A stretch of DNA of 64,000 bases from Hymenoscyphus infarciens (GCA_001414345.1 LLCB01000227.1:1-64000); one strand, 5' to 3'; positions 48,481 through 61,274 are shown, counted from the first letter of the stretch. The notes: generated by a model from the sequence alone, not told the origin. Numbers and translations are program-made.

Positions 48481-49010
48481 TTTACGAAAAATAAATTAAG
48501 CCTTGAATTTACTTCTTGTTTCGTGAATTTTCACTATTTCAAGTCTATTTAGGAGCCCTACCAGAGACCAACGAAGTGCCAAAATCTGCTCTACTTTCTG
48601 GCCTCCTGCAGATGTTTTCGCATCTTTCCTTGAAACCTCATACGCAAAGGCAATCCCAATTGGGGATTGGAAATGGGGAAGAACGAAAGAACAATGTTGA
48701 TTTTACTACTGATGCTACAATGTCAGTTTGGCAACACTTTCGGGGAATGGTCAGAAACAGATTGCTGCTTCCCGCGAAAGTGACTGAAATCTTACGCTAC
48801 TTTTAAACGTCATTGTTGCCACACGCCTATAGTTCCGCGTACCAAAAAGCGGAAACAGCGCTTTTTTCCACAACAAAAGCATACCTTAAGATAGGAGAGC
48901 ACAGCAGAACCAGCCATTAAATATGAATGCTTTCACTGACGAGAATGATGCACCGGAATGTGGAGTCCAGTCCTCCAAAGCTGACTTTACTGGGAGAGAT
49001 AGAGGTGTGG
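48481..49010. other. Start of a normal-composition island, no gene assigned
   Basis: Composition becomes normal at about 48490. A 96-codon plus-strand frame (48516-48806) opens with TTG rather than ATG, matches nothing I know and is not called. The rest may be the former promoter and 5' part of the transporter relic that follows. Confidence 0.45.
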
Positions 49011-50106
49011 ATGGAGAAAGTTCGTCTGGATTTTCACCCCTTCGTGCGTTCAAGCATCCATGCTACCATTCTTGCTCTTTTGACATCTACTCAGATGGTT
49101 CGATCCGACAACCAGCACAGTCACTGTTTCTGACACTTTCCCTTGGGGATTTGCAACTATCGTCAATATGGTCGTCTTTATCTGTGTGCCTGTCTGGGGT
49201 TACAGAGCCATACATTTGGTAAGTAAGAGCCAAAAGGATCGTGAACTAAACATGGCAGGCTTGGGCTCTTTGGTGGATTGACGCTGTGATTTCCTTGGCG
49301 GTGTGTTTCTATCTTCCCTTCGTAATGTAAGACCCTTCTGGAATTGAGGTGGGTCAAACGCTGACATTCCCGCAGCATGTATTTTCATACAACCGAACTC
49401 AAATCCATGACATCTGCGTGGCTTCTCCTTATTGTGGCCCCTATTGTCGCGGCTGTGGCTGGTGCTGATGTTCTCCCAGACCCCCACCACGCCTTGATCA
49501 CGCTTATTGTATCATATATTCTGTGGGGGACAGGTGTTCCACTCGCCATGGCTGTTCTAGTTGTATATTTTCAACGACTCACGATTCATAAACTGCCGCC
49601 TCGCGAGGTTATTAGATCAGTTTTCTTACCCCTCGGCCCTCTAGGCCAAGGTGGCTTAGGGATTCAAATACTAGGCATAGTTGCTATGAAGGTATTTCCT
49701 CAAACTAGATCGCTTAGCGAGACAACAACGAAGTCATGCGATATCCTTCATGCGGTAGGCTACTTAGTAGCTCTCATAATCTGGGAGTTTGGGCTAGCGT
49801 GACTTTTCTTGACTTTTACGAGCATTAGTCGGAGTAAATTTCCCTTCAATATAGGATGGTGGGGCTTTACTTTGCCGCTGGGGGTCTTTACTACCTCGAC
49901 GGTTCAGATGGGCGTGGAACCACCTTCTGCCCTTTTCAAGTTCTGGGCACCGTTCGTTTTCTCGCGGTCTTTGCATCCTCCAAATAGTTGCTGACCTGGT
50001 TTTCTAGATTCTCTCTATTACGGTAACATTGCTATGGATCATGGTAGCAACTGCGAGGTCCAACCGGAAGGCTGCTACCGGAGATTTGTTCTTTGAGCCG
50101 TGTTAG
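49011..50106 (+). pseudogene. Decayed Ssu1-type (TDT family) transporter
   Basis: Ssu1 and Mae1 are membrane exporters or importers of sulfite or malate with about ten spans. Recognisable pieces, in order, are: QSLFL then TFPWGFATIVNMVVFICVPV (one base out of frame with each other); WALWWIDAVISLAVCFYLPF (exon 49259-49326); MTSAWLLLIVAPIVAA and ILWGTGVPLAMAVLVVYFQR (exon from 49376); FLPLGPLGQGGLGIQ; FNIGWWGFTLPLGVFTTSTV; and the C-terminus ILSITVTLLWIMVA ending at 50106. Introns 49219-49258 and 49327-49375 are recognisable. Damage: the first two membrane spans are missing, frameshifts lie near 49110-49140, and a TGA at 49800-49802 replaces an expected Trp. A functional transporter is very unlikely. 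Confidence 0.8.
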
Positions 50107-50168
50107 AAGGATGTTAAGAGAAATGAACATTCAAGAAAAGAAAAACGTTGGTAAGACGGTGTAGTTTA

Positions 50169-50572
50169 GAGCCTGTTTGGCTCGTATATATTAGTCCTTT
50201 TTTAATATATACACTACTAAAGAAAATATAATATATACCTGTATATTATAATGTGTACTAACGTTTAGCTAGTATTAGTATATATTATAGTATACACTTT
50301 TGCTTATACTTTCTTTAAATATGTGTATAAAGATATAGACTACTAAAATTAAATAATATACTCTTTTAACCTCTTAATCTACAACTTTTTTATATATATA
50401 TATCTTTTCACCTATTATAACTACAATTACTAGAGTTAATAAAAATATATACTAAAATATATACTAAAATATATATATATAAGCTAAATAGTATAGAATA
50501 TATATAAGATAAAAACCTAAATATATAAATCTCATATAGTTAAATTAAATTATATACGTGCTAAACAGGCTC
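50169..50572. mobile_element. Tourist-like MITE (PIF/Harbinger type), 404 bp
   Basis: The ends are GAGCCTGTTTGGCTCGTATA and the reverse complement of GAGCCTGTTTAGCACGTATA. The 3-bp target-site duplication TTA is at 50166-50168 and 50573-50575. A TIR resembling GGCCTGTTTGG and a TTA duplication are typical of PIF/Harbinger MITEs. The AT-rich interior has no coding capacity. Confidence 0.82.
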
Positions 50573-50575
50573 TTA

Positions 50576-51300
50576 GGATAGAAAAATATTTAAAAATTTC
50601 GAAATAACTCGAAACAAAGTTAAGTATAGTAAGTTATAAGTTAAGCTTAAAACTGCTAGCTTTTTTATAACCTAAGCTTTTTTTTATTAGAGCTTTCTCT
50701 CTCTTTTCTTTAGAAGATAGAAAATAAAAGTACTCTAAAAGAGACGAGGCCTAGCTAGAAAGAAGTACTATATCTAACCCTCTCTCTTCTATATCACTTA
50801 TTAATTTAAAGTAAGTATAATAAAAGTAAACTAAAAGATAAATAATTCTTAAAGTTACTCTTTTTCCTAAAAAAGATTTTTATTTTATTTTACTACTCTT
50901 ATAAGTTTAATAGGCTATACTAAGACTCTATAAAGATTAAGATAGATATAAAATTGTCTGTTTTTATTCTATAAAGTTTATAGAGTATAAGAGGAGATAG
51001 AAGCCTCTTCTTTCCTATTCTTATAAATAGTATTTTATCTATTATTATTAATTAATAGATAAAAGAGTATCTAAAAGAGAGGTAAATTAAGGAATTTTCT
51101 TAAAAAGCATAGATTACAAAAAAGTGCGTAAGTTTAAGCTTAAATCGCAACTCACTATAGTCTTAGACTTGAGAACTTGCGATAATTCTTTTAGAGAAAT
51201 AAATATAGAAGGTTTCTAGGTTCTATTCAAGATAGCTAGAGAGCTAAGTTCCTCTCTTTTCTTGTAATCAATGCTAGTATATAGATAACTTTACGGAAAG
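50576..51300. other. AT-rich degraded DNA
   Basis: RIP-like composition and no open frame or assignable repeat. Composition returns to normal between 51230 and 51500. Confidence 0.55.
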
Positions 51301-51899
51301 CTGCTAGTTAGATTAAGTAACAGCGGACATAACATGGCTTAAATCTATTTGTTGACGAGACGAGCATGTGATCTTAGATAGTGTAACGATACGACATCTT
51401 TTTATACGTTCTTCGAGAGGGGATATATATACATAAATTATATAATGTTTTCAAAGCTTTATAAGTAATTAACAGCTCTTTTCAAACACTGTTACCATTT
51501 TGAAGAGCTTTCGCTTATGCTTTACAGCTGCTGTATTTACACAGTTCGATACACTAGATGGGTTGAGGCAACTCATCGACCTCAAGATTATTCAGAAAGT
51601 ATGGAGGACAACCAAAAGAAGGTGAAAATTGGAGTTTATATTTTCGAACGAGTAATCTCACTTTCCAAGTTACCAAATAACTTCGCTTTCATCTAGTCTC
51701 CACCCCTTCCTCCAGAAATGGTGTGACATTTGAAAAGGTGCGACGTGCAACAAAAGGAATGTTCACCTCGATCTTCACTTCATCTTCGGGTCGCTTAGAG
51801 GTAGCATTCATCTGATCTATCCTCCTAACATCAGACTTGTTTTGCCCACATATTAATCGGATCAGTCTACTCCGACGCATCGAGAAGTGGACAATAGAT

Positions 51900-52141
51900 A
51901 TCTGGTGTCGCCGGTCATGATGACAATGAATTTGATATACGTAGTGTGCCACTCAGTCCCATCGCTCAACGCTATATCGAGGAAAACTACACCTTATCGC
52001 TTTCGCGCTTCCATGCTAATTTAGTGGGATTACAGATGACAACAAATCGCAACCGTATTTTTCATGCCGGCTTGCCCAGTGAGGATGGTGAGCTGGAAAC
52101 TCTCACGCTGGCCTACAATGGCAGGCCTCTACGCGACGCGG
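51900..52141 (+). CDS. Possible orphan coding exon
   Basis: The frame has an acceptor-like CAATAG just before it and a GTAAGT donor just after it (52142). It reads ISGVAGHDDNEFDI, then PLSPIAQRYIEENYTLSLSR, FHANLVGLQMTTNRNRIFHA and GELETLTLAYNGRPLRDAG. The composition is that of a real protein, but I do not recognise the family. Flanking exons could not be found: upstream and downstream frames are closed within short distances. It may be a fragment of a decayed gene. Confidence 0.35.
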
Positions 52142-54981
52142 GTAAGTTCACTCGCCCTGAATTCGCATGAGAAGCGAGCATTACTTTGCGGACACCCAAT
52201 TCCCATTTCTCCTTACCAGTGTAGATCTCATACAGTTGCAAACATTGTTCTAAGGAATCTAGGAGAATCAAGGAAGTAAGTTTTTAATTCTCTTGAATCT
52301 TTTTGAACAGGTTTTCGCAGGGCACTCCCTACTTCACTTATATGGAAGTTGTTGACAAATACCATAGCTTCCGTACCATGGCCTCATTGGCCTAAGTGTC
52401 AAATCAGAAGTCGTTGACGATACAGTGAAAGGGTATTGAATCTTTTGCGAAGTGAACATTTGATTTGACATATATTCAACTCCTAGTCCTCACCAGGACC
52501 GGACTACCAGAGTGAACATTCACACTGGCGCTCAGCTTTGTGGGTCTACATGGCAAAAACATACAGGTTGACATGGCACGAACAAGAAGAGCGGGCGTTT
52601 TCATGTGTTTATTAGAGAAGCAAAAGATGTGTGATTTGGTTTGGCGTTCAATCGTACGATATTCGTCTGACAGCTTATATTAGTAGTGTTTCTTATCTCG
52701 GAAATAAACTGAAAATAGAGAGGTGATTTTGAAAGGGTTCCCCGTGAACATCACTCTATCCATGGCCTCGGAATTACATAGGAGAAAGTTTTGAACAACA
52801 AGAAATTCGACTTTAAACAGCTATCCAAAAAAAAAATTTGAGGTAATAAGAAAAGAGTGAGTGACGAGGAGAAAATCTAGAGCTCTTAATCGTGTGCAAT
52901 GATAATAGTGAACTTGATCACTTAAAGTTTGTTTTATTCCCTTGGAGGGTATACCTGTTGATTTCACTTGAAGCTTTGTACATCAATAGCCAAATAGCGC
53001 TTGATGTCTGTGTAGAAACACTTTTAAAACTAGAACGCCCCGAGAGTAAATAAATATGACAGGAACAGGAACTATAAGAACACAACCTTTCAAAAAATAT
53101 AAAACAAAAGAAGAGGAAGCAAAGTGTAGAAAGTAAGCGGCTGCGAAAGGGACATAGCGTCTAAAAGCTTTAATTAATACTAGTTACTAAAATAATCCAT
53201 TGTCAATTTAGAAAAGAGATATTCAGAGCGAATCAAGTGGACAATAGAGGCTAGGCTATAGTGACTGTGCTCTTCTTTTTCAAGATTCGCTTCCACCAAT
53301 CTTAAAGGACAAGGTCATGAGTATGAGTCTTACGTTCTAGCCATATTACTCTCTTGCGTTTTGTGTATTTTAATTCTATTTACACAAGGCATCAAGATTT
53401 CTTCTGAAAGGAGTTTTCGTGAAAAGCTCCAGAAGAAAGAGGGTTTCGAGCCATTCTCCAGTGAAAGATTCTTCTTCATCGTTCCACGAAGCTTTTACCC
53501 ACAAATAAATGTTCTTTGCTTTGTAAGAGCACACACACCACTTTCGCTTTACGTCCAGAGCTTATTGTTCAAGGAATCAACTTCTCGATTCTTGCAAAAA
53601 TTCCCCGAACAAGATGATTCAAGCTCCATCCGAAGAGAAAACGAGACGTGTACATGGAGCAATGTCCAAGTCTATTACTATTTATCCCAAGACAATCAAT
53701 GCAGGCGAAGCAAAAACTCGACAAAGCGTAAATACCCACGGGGCGTGGATCACATAGCAGATAATCACCTCATTATTGGGGTACCACCTGTTTCTCCTAC
53801 CCCACAGTTACTCGTTCTTCCCCACACTCTAATTCCATGTTGTACTTGCATGTACACCTCTCCTGAGACAAATCAAACCTCTCACCACTCACATGCCCAA
53901 CCCCTCGCTAAAAACTAAAACACACCACTTAGCAAGATCTTAGAGCAGCATCCAATTTCACAGCACAAAAGCAGCACCACCATACTCCTACCCATACCAA
54001 TACAGTCCCGCATTGCATTGATCATTGGAAACGGGACTGCACTCGCCTGACTTTGGGTCGTTCACTCACTGGTCCCCTCTTTATGTATGCATGTATCTAC
54101 CCGTCAAGCTCATGGAGAAGAAACACAGAGAAATGCACAGCACACATACTCGGTACTTCTCTCTAATTCTCCCCTCTTTCTCAAACGCGGTCATGAGATC
54201 AAGATTCGATGCTGTGAGACGAGACATCGAGGCACTATACACCCGAGAAACATGGCAAGAAGATTGGAGTTTATTGACAACGGTTAGCATCGGATGTCAA
54301 CCATTTTTCAAGGTCTCGTAAGGGAGTACAACAGAAGAATGTAATGCACAGTACAATGCGGCTCCCCGTCCGAGACTCCCCACAAAAAGCGAAAGGTAAC
54401 CTTCTATCTCTTCTCCATCCTCATGTCACGTCGGGATTTCCCAATGTAGTAAACCCCAGATTAAACCCCGTGATTGCCTTGTATGTGAGATGTACTTCAC
54501 GTGAAGTTGTTGATAATCTAGCTTCATGCAGATGACATTCCTGCTGCTGTATCACTGTTCTACAACGTACTGGTACAAGAAGTCTCAATATCGTGCATTT
54601 CCCTTCACGCCCCTCACGTGAATAAACGCCTCCTGAGCCCCGCAGGAATGTTGTGTTCAACTTTTCTTTTTCTTGCAAAACTCTGATATTCCGAGGACCG
54701 AGGACACAAAAGAAAGAAGAAGCGGAGGCTGAGACTTCCTCAACGCTTTCTCGCGTGGTTGGGTGAAGATGCAGACACGACATCTATGCAGGATAAACTA
54801 GACTCGTTTCAGGTTGGACTGTCCAGGTTGGACTTTCCTTGTAAAGTATGTGGTGCTACAGATGCGTGAGTGAGTGAGTCTATCAAAACTACGATGGAGA
54901 AGTGGGATTTGAAGCCACCAGTCGGCTACTCTATTTGTCATTGACTGAAGATAAGATGTTCTAAGTACATATTATCCCATA

Positions 54982-55154
54982 CAGACCATTCGGTCAAATC
55001 ACCGTAAAAGTATATTACCCCTGTTTAAAGTTATAGGGCTTGTTTACAGTTATTATAAACATTTGTTACTAAAATAATAGTTTCAAGTGAGTTTAGGTTA
55101 GCGTAAAATCAGTGCTTATTTATTCTTTTTGGGGTGAATTACAAGAACAGTCTC
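54982..55154 (+). mobile_element. Tc1/mariner-like MITE, copy 1 (173 bp)
   Basis: Ends CAGACCATTCGGT...AACAGTCTC with TA on both sides (54980-54981 and 55155-55156). Shares ACCGTAAAAGTATATTACCC, TTTCAAGTGAGTTTAGGTTA and GGGTGAATTACAAGAACAGT with copy 2 at 58646-58795, which is inverted. It has an internal stretch of about 25 bp that copy 2 lacks. Confidence 0.8.
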
Positions 55155-58100
55155 TATATTCTAGGACGTCCGAATATCCTAGACATCTGGACTAACACTC
55201 CCAGTTGTTCCAAGTCTTTACGATTATTACTTAAATTCTCCCAGAAAGCTAGAACAACGAGAGCTACAAGAGCTTAACCCGAGGTTTTTCCTGCTGCTTT
55301 TACTGTCTATCGTGATGCAGCTTGAGAAGGCAAACGCATAAAACGGTAGAACCCGATTGTTTAGTCAAGGAGCCCGCAAATGTGGTGGCTGGAAAAGAAA
55401 TATATTTCCCCGGTGGTGACCACGTTGCGGAGGTGGCCTCAGCCGAATGCCGGAATGATGGAAGGATGGAGAAAAAGTAAACAATCAGTTGAAGGCAAGG
55501 GATCTATTTTCTGGAAGGAAATTAGATAAAAAAAACAAATTGCTAATTGAAGCCGCCACGTTTTTCTCACTCGACTCAATAGAACGCATCACCTCACACG
55601 GCAATGAAGAGAAAATTCCTCAGTCTCGCCTCTGAGCTGATCACCAGAAATAAGACACAGTCATACACGTTGTCAAAGCATTCGCGATTGCTCGTATGTA
55701 GAAGAAAAATTAAAGCCAAGCTCCAGCCGCCTCCGCGATCGCAACAGGCAGAGCATCCACTCAACACGTACAGTACGTAGTCATGGCTCAAGCCCTGTCC
55801 AACCCCGTCTTTTTCCTTCGTGGAAACCAAGCGATTGGGTATTAAACGCTGCTTGTTTGTTGTTTCTTGCCAGATGAACCACGGTAAGGAAAGGAACGAA
55901 CATGGGACATTGCGGGTATCGTACCTGAGCTGAAAAAAGAGCGTACCTGAAAATCAACTGGGTTTCTCCCTTCCCTGGTACAATTTTAAAAAAAGTAAAT
56001 TTTTCATCAAAGGTCTGCGAGATCTAGACAGACGCCACCACGGTCCAACCCGCCCCGGCGCTAGTGAGGCTCAATGTCGCTTTGGACCAGATCTAGATTT
56101 TCATCTCTGAGAAAGTCAAAACTCGATGAAATTGATTTACAACAAGGGGCGGAAGGGAGCTCTAGTCCCAACAAGGGAGTGTGAGGCTCAATCCAAGCCA
56201 AATCCCCCAACGCTTAATGTCGAGAGTAACATTTGTAAAAGAAAGGTGGGGATCAACGAATGGAATGGTAACACGGAAAAGGAAAAAAAAGGAAACAGAC
56301 ACAGGCACACAGTTCCGTAACCGACGCCCGGCATGAGGTGGAAAGTTCGATACCAAAACAGAACAGGATGGGAAAACTTTGCAAAATCCGATACAATCTC
56401 CTAGCGAGAGGATCATATCAGCACACGTGTAATCTGTTGTATCAGTCATACGCTCATACCAACAATCGGGAGTCACCATTCAATGAAAAAAAATTTCACG
56501 ACCCGTATCCAGAATGGGGCCTGAGGCTCAAATGCAAGTCAGATAGACACTGAAGAGGGCCACAGAAACCAACCGCGCGTCACTGCACACAGCCGTTTTG
56601 GCTACTCGAAGAAGAATAAAAAGCATGCTATGATAGCGTCAAAGTTGATGCCCGTGGTCTGTCTTGAAGAGACTTATTCCGGTGACCGAATGAAGGAGAG
56701 GAAACAAGTGGAGTGTTGAACTGCGGTACGTGTAACACTGTCACCCAATGACAACACCACGATATCTCGACTTTCTCACCGAAATTGCTGCATGTTTATG
56801 AAAAATTCATTCCCGACAAGGCTCAGTCAGGGACACAAACAACAGGCTGCTTCGCACCTTACGCCCTCCCTGCCTCTTTTGGAATCTTCCGGCTCCCCGC
56901 TCTGTGTGTGTGTGTGTCGTCTTCACCGGCATATTTCCCAGCATCAGAATCTTAATTATCTCACCCAACCTAAATGACATTGAACTTGATTGTACCTGGG
57001 TTATCATTCTAAATTGTTCCAAATTCTTGGGTTAATTACTTTGAATTACCCTAGAGAGCTAGGTGCATTTACTGCCGCTTTCAATGTATATCTCGAGCCA
57101 AATTAGCTCAAGCACCTAACAAAAGAGGGCTACGAAAAATCAAAGCTGCTTGGAGGCGAAAGGAAATGTATTTCCAGCATCTTCAGCCCTGTAGATGCGT
57201 CAGGAAGCCAGTTCCGGCCGGGATGTGCTGCGGGAAAGGCGGATAAAGGACCGGGGGATGGATGTTGCATAAACGCTGGAACTTCAAGCGAAGCGAGTGA
57301 GGAAGACAAAGATGGGAGGATAATCAGGTAACTAAGTCCTTGTATGAAACGAATGCTCTGATAGCGCCATGTTTATTTTCATAACAGAACTCTTGCTCTC
57401 CAGTGGTTGGAAAAGGGAAATATCCGTGACTGAAGGAGCCTCGCTAAAGAACCATAGTTACACTGTAACACCGCAGCTGCCAAATTTACAGTGCATCAAA
57501 TCCTCCTCTCCGAATGCCCGAGTAAGTAATTCGTGCCAGAGCTTCCCATCTCGCTTCCTCGGTTGATTTTCCCAGGTTATAGTAAATGCAGACAATCAAA
57601 CGAGATTCATCCAATCCTATTGGTACGCTCGAGAACTTCCAAAGACACCTTCTTTCTTTACGGAATCCGGACACAACCCGCGCAGCAGAGCAGAGACTTT
57701 TGACATCGGCACTCCCGCTCAGTACTGTCGATCCATCTCATTCTTGCCAGGTCCTGGTATCTCATTGCGCAACCATCCGGCGAACTGCTCAGGTCGACTT
57801 GTGTTTCAAGAGCATTAATCCGAGATCACGCTTTCCACTCTCCAAATACAATACAAAAAACGTGACTCTCAAACCGGCACTTGCCAACTTATTTGTCAAG
57901 AGTTCTAGACCTGTAGCCCCAAACATGTGGGTTGTGGAGTAAGTGAACCACTGGGCTGAAATCTCATCTCTGAAATCTCATCTCCAATTTTCTTCTTCTC
58001 AACCCAGAGATGTCATCGTGGCCTTTATCCCCGTCACCCGCGGGAAGGTGGCAAGTGGAGAGCTAGAGTGGGCAGAATAACAACTGTAGCTGGGAAGTGG

Positions 58101-58645
58101 ATAAGAAATGGAAAAAGAATTTGGGATCATGGTTGATGGAAGAAAAGAGAAGAAAAAAGCTCTGCGTTGGCACTTGTAAGAAGAGCCTTACCCCACAAAA
58201 ATCGGAACATATTGTTGTGGGTCCGAGTAGATCATCGCGCGATACCCAAGATCCATTTCCTTCCGTAGTTTGAGGCCGATTCACGATACCGAGTACTCAC
58301 AGGATCCCATCAAGTAGTTGTCTGAACTGTTTGGAAGAATGGATTCTGATTATTCGAACCAATTAGAACAATGACATATTGTGCGAGCTAGTTTCGAATA
58401 GTAAGACTTCCGCCATGGCCCGATACTAGTGGATGATGAAAACTTTGGATTGTATAGCGTAACAAAATCCAACGATTGGACATACGCTTTGGCAAAATAC
58501 AAACTATGGTTATACAAAAGACTTGACACATACAAACAAGGCTCGCAATTGACATCATCCCACTCAAAACATATGACTACTTGCTAAACCTCAAACAATG
58601 CTTACCTGCAGTACCACGCCTCTCACAACTTCTTCCACGTACTTA

Positions 58646-58795
58646 CAGACTGTTCTTGCAGTTCTTGCAATTCACCCTATAAAGGATAAATGAGCACTAG
58701 TTTTACACTAACCCAAACTCACTTGAAACCCTTATTTTGGTGATAAAAGTTTATAGGGGTAATATACTTTTACGGTAAATGGACCGAATAGTCTG
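58646..58795 (-). mobile_element. Tc1/mariner-like MITE, copy 2 (150 bp)
   Basis: Inverted copy of the element at 54982. The ends CAGACTGTTC and GAATAGTCTG are flanked by TA (58644-58645 and 58796-58797). No coding capacity, so a non-autonomous element. Confidence 0.82.
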
Positions 58796-60521
58796 TACAC
58801 CAGCTCAACTCACCTCCACTCTAAACACTTTCGTTGTGAGACCACCTCATATAACCAACCAACCACGGTACTCGACCTAAAATCCCAGTCACGGTAGTTG
58901 TCACAAACTCCACACTTCGACCCATCCCATCTCTCCCAGCAGCCAAGGAAAAGACAAGACCCATCAAGGTAAAACCCGGCTTCTGAAACAAAATTAGAGG
59001 CGAAGCTCTCCATTAAACCTTCCTTTTAGGCGGAGAATACCAGCACTACCATAACCATAGCATGAGAGACCCGGAGTCTTCGGCCAGGTATGACATCAAT
59101 AGCATCAACAATATCCAAACACTCAGCCATTGACCAAAAACCTCGTGTGACAAGACCACAAGACCACATGACGGCATTCATACTCAGTAAAACTCGTGAT
59201 CGCTCGTCCGTCACTTTAATGTGTCATTCCAGCGCTTCCATTGGCTCCACATTCCAGAAACAAAGAAAAAAGACGGAGCCCTAGAAATCCCATCCCAGGG
59301 TCCACCCTCCCTTCCAATTATAGGCGTGAGAAGAAGAAAGAAAAAAGAAGACAAAATAAACGTCATCCGGAACCCTTCTAGACCCCGTAAATACCGAGTA
59401 GAATAAGACTTGCACGAGCGTTCAAGTCACATCACGCGAGCACACAAACCATAACAAAGGCAAACAAGCTACTGTGAGGCTACTGCACTCCAAAAGAAAG
59501 GTCCGTGACCACGGAGAGACGTGCACGAAGCTTTCGTGGAGGATGTGCTCCGGTACGGAGATCAGTGAACCACGAAGAGACTAGAAACATGGGAACGGTA
59601 CACTACACGCCATCAGTTTGCCGGGCCTCCCGCAACCTGAAGAAAAAGTTCAACAGCATTACCAAAATCCGTACTCGGTACTGGATAGTAGGGGACACCA
59701 AACAAACTCTCGCACCGGGCAACGAGGAAAAAAGAGTGAAAGATGAGATGAGGTAATTGTTCAATCAAAGGTCCGTGTCACTGCAAACTCAATGCAAGGG
59801 ATTAGAGAAGAAGGGTGAGTCTGAAACTCGAAAGTCCTTCGTCAATTTATGACGAAGAGACTTTGATGTGTGTTTTCATTGACAGATTGTATGCTATGGT
59901 AAACCTCGTCTTGCTCGACTAATCTTGCTTTCCCTCCTCAAAAGTAGATTGATATAATGACGAGCCAGAGCAATGACAAGACTCCGACCCATGTTCTGCG
60001 CTCCACATAATTGATGTGGAGACCCTTTGCTTCTAAAACAAACTATCGTTGACAACACTGAAGCTCCATCGAGCCAGAACATGTAACCAAAAGAACCAAG
60101 TGTCCTTGAAATGCGCCCCCACCCGATGCAAGCGACTCCATTGTCGCCATGCCTGATGGTATGATAAATCTTTCTGCCAAATCCCGATGCCAGATGCCCC
60201 AATAACAAGAAAGAAAATGTTTTTCATATTGCATATAGCGAGTGTTGTCAAATGATCCCCATGCTCCAAATGCTGTGACTCAAAAGAAACTTTTTTTATG
60301 ACCAGGAAAGAAGAGAAGAAAAAGATGTGATGATGCTCCGAGATGATGCTTTTTTTGTACAACCCAAATATTCGTATAGTGCAACGCCAAATCCTTGATG
60401 AGGATGTGAGAGAGGAGGTATGGGTATTGTATGGTAATCGTAACAAGGTCTGAAAAAACTCCGTAGTAATTGTAAAAAAGGTAGAAAGTCGTTTGTAGAA
60501 TAGTGTGTAGTAGAAGGTTAT

Positions 60522-61001
60522 CTAATTCGATTGGCGTCGAGTGTAGCGAGATTGATCGAAGGAGCTGGCATACGCTCTCAAGGCCTTCCTGGACTCATCC
60601 GACAGTTGCTGTGGTTCTGATATCGAGGAGGTGCTCTGCATGGAGAAGAGGCTCGATTGGGAACTCGATGGAGTCAAGACTGGCTTGGTGTTGTACTGTG
60701 GTGAGGTTTGTGGCCGCGAGGGTTGGTAGAAGGTGGAAGTGCGTGGAGAGGGTGTGGTGCCATATGGCTGTGGGTTGTTGAAGTTGTAGGCAGGCTCGAG
60801 GTGGAATCCCTGATGGGGAGATCGTGCTGGCCAGGAAAAGGCGCCTCGTGGGGAGGAGGGAGACGATGCGGTCGATCCGGCACTCGAGGAAGCAACCTCG
60901 TACTCGGCCAATCGACACGATTCCGAGCAGTACACTCTGCCATCCGTTTGTTTATCACACGCAAGACAGAAGTCTGGTGACCAATCCATAGCCGTTGCCA
61001 T
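60522..61001 (-). CDS. ecl1: Ecl1-family zinc-binding life-span/starvation regulator
   Basis: 159-aa intronless protein. The N-terminus MATAMDWSPDFCLACDKQTD continues to VYCSESCRLAEYE, giving four cysteines (12, 15, 25, 29) in a CX2C...CX3C pattern. This is the hallmark of the Ecl1/2/3 family, which in fission yeast links nutrient limitation, zinc or sulfur status to entry into stationary phase and chronological life span. The rest is Ser/Pro-rich and disordered, ending in a conserved-looking helix SDESRKALRAYASSFDQSRY. The ATG at 61001 is preferred. An upstream frame extension to 61160 is open but low-complexity and lies in the probable 5' leader. Which paralogue it is cannot be decided here. 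Confidence 0.85.
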   Translation of the reverse strand: MATAMDWSPDFCLACDKQTDGRVYCSESCRLAEYEVASSSAGSTASSPSSPRGAFSWPARSPHQGFHLEPAYNFNNPQPYGTTPSPRTSTFYQPSRPQTSPQYNTKPVLTPSSSQSSLFSMQSTSSISEPQQLSDESRKALRAYASSFDQSRYTRRQSN

Positions 61002-61274
61002 TGTGTAGATGTTGAAGGTGTTGAAGGTGTTGAAGCGAGGGTGCCGGGTGCACCGTGTTTTCGTTTTCGAAGTGTGTTGGGAAGGAGGGCGGATGAGAAG
61101 GCTTTTTATGTCGTCTCGAACGAGGGCGTGAAGTTTGCTTGTGCACGAATAGTTGTACACGAATCTTGTGACTCAGAAGCGGAGCCTGGTGCAAAGAGGT
61201 TGTGGAAAAGCGGCTATCTGACTGAATTGACTTTGAATAAAAAGGCGAACGATGGTCAAGAAGGTGGAAGTGAT

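Larger units (their letters stand above)
52280..60480. other. 8-kb stretch of normal composition without recognisable genes
   Basis: Open frames here (the largest being 185 codons at 53361-53918) lack codon bias, domains and plausible exon structure, and overlap frames on the other strand. Two MITEs lie within it. There are poly-A and purine/pyrimidine tracts but no RIP-like collapse in composition. The right end is the downstream region of the minus-strand Ecl1-family gene. It could hold non-coding transcripts or regulatory DNA, but nothing in the sequence proves this. Confidence 0.55.

Noticed and set aside
48516..48806. 96-codon plus-strand frame at the start of the island
   Set aside because: Begins with TTG, no family recognised, and no splice or promoter evidence.
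53361..53918. 185-codon plus-strand frame, the longest in the gene-poor region
   Set aside because: Composition is not protein-like, no motif or signal peptide is present, and comparable frames occur by chance in AT-moderate DNA.
54982..58795. A single 3.8-kb DNA transposon with about 150-bp inverted repeats
   Set aside because: Each inverted repeat has its own two TIRs and TA duplications, so they are two separate MITEs, and no transposase lies between them.
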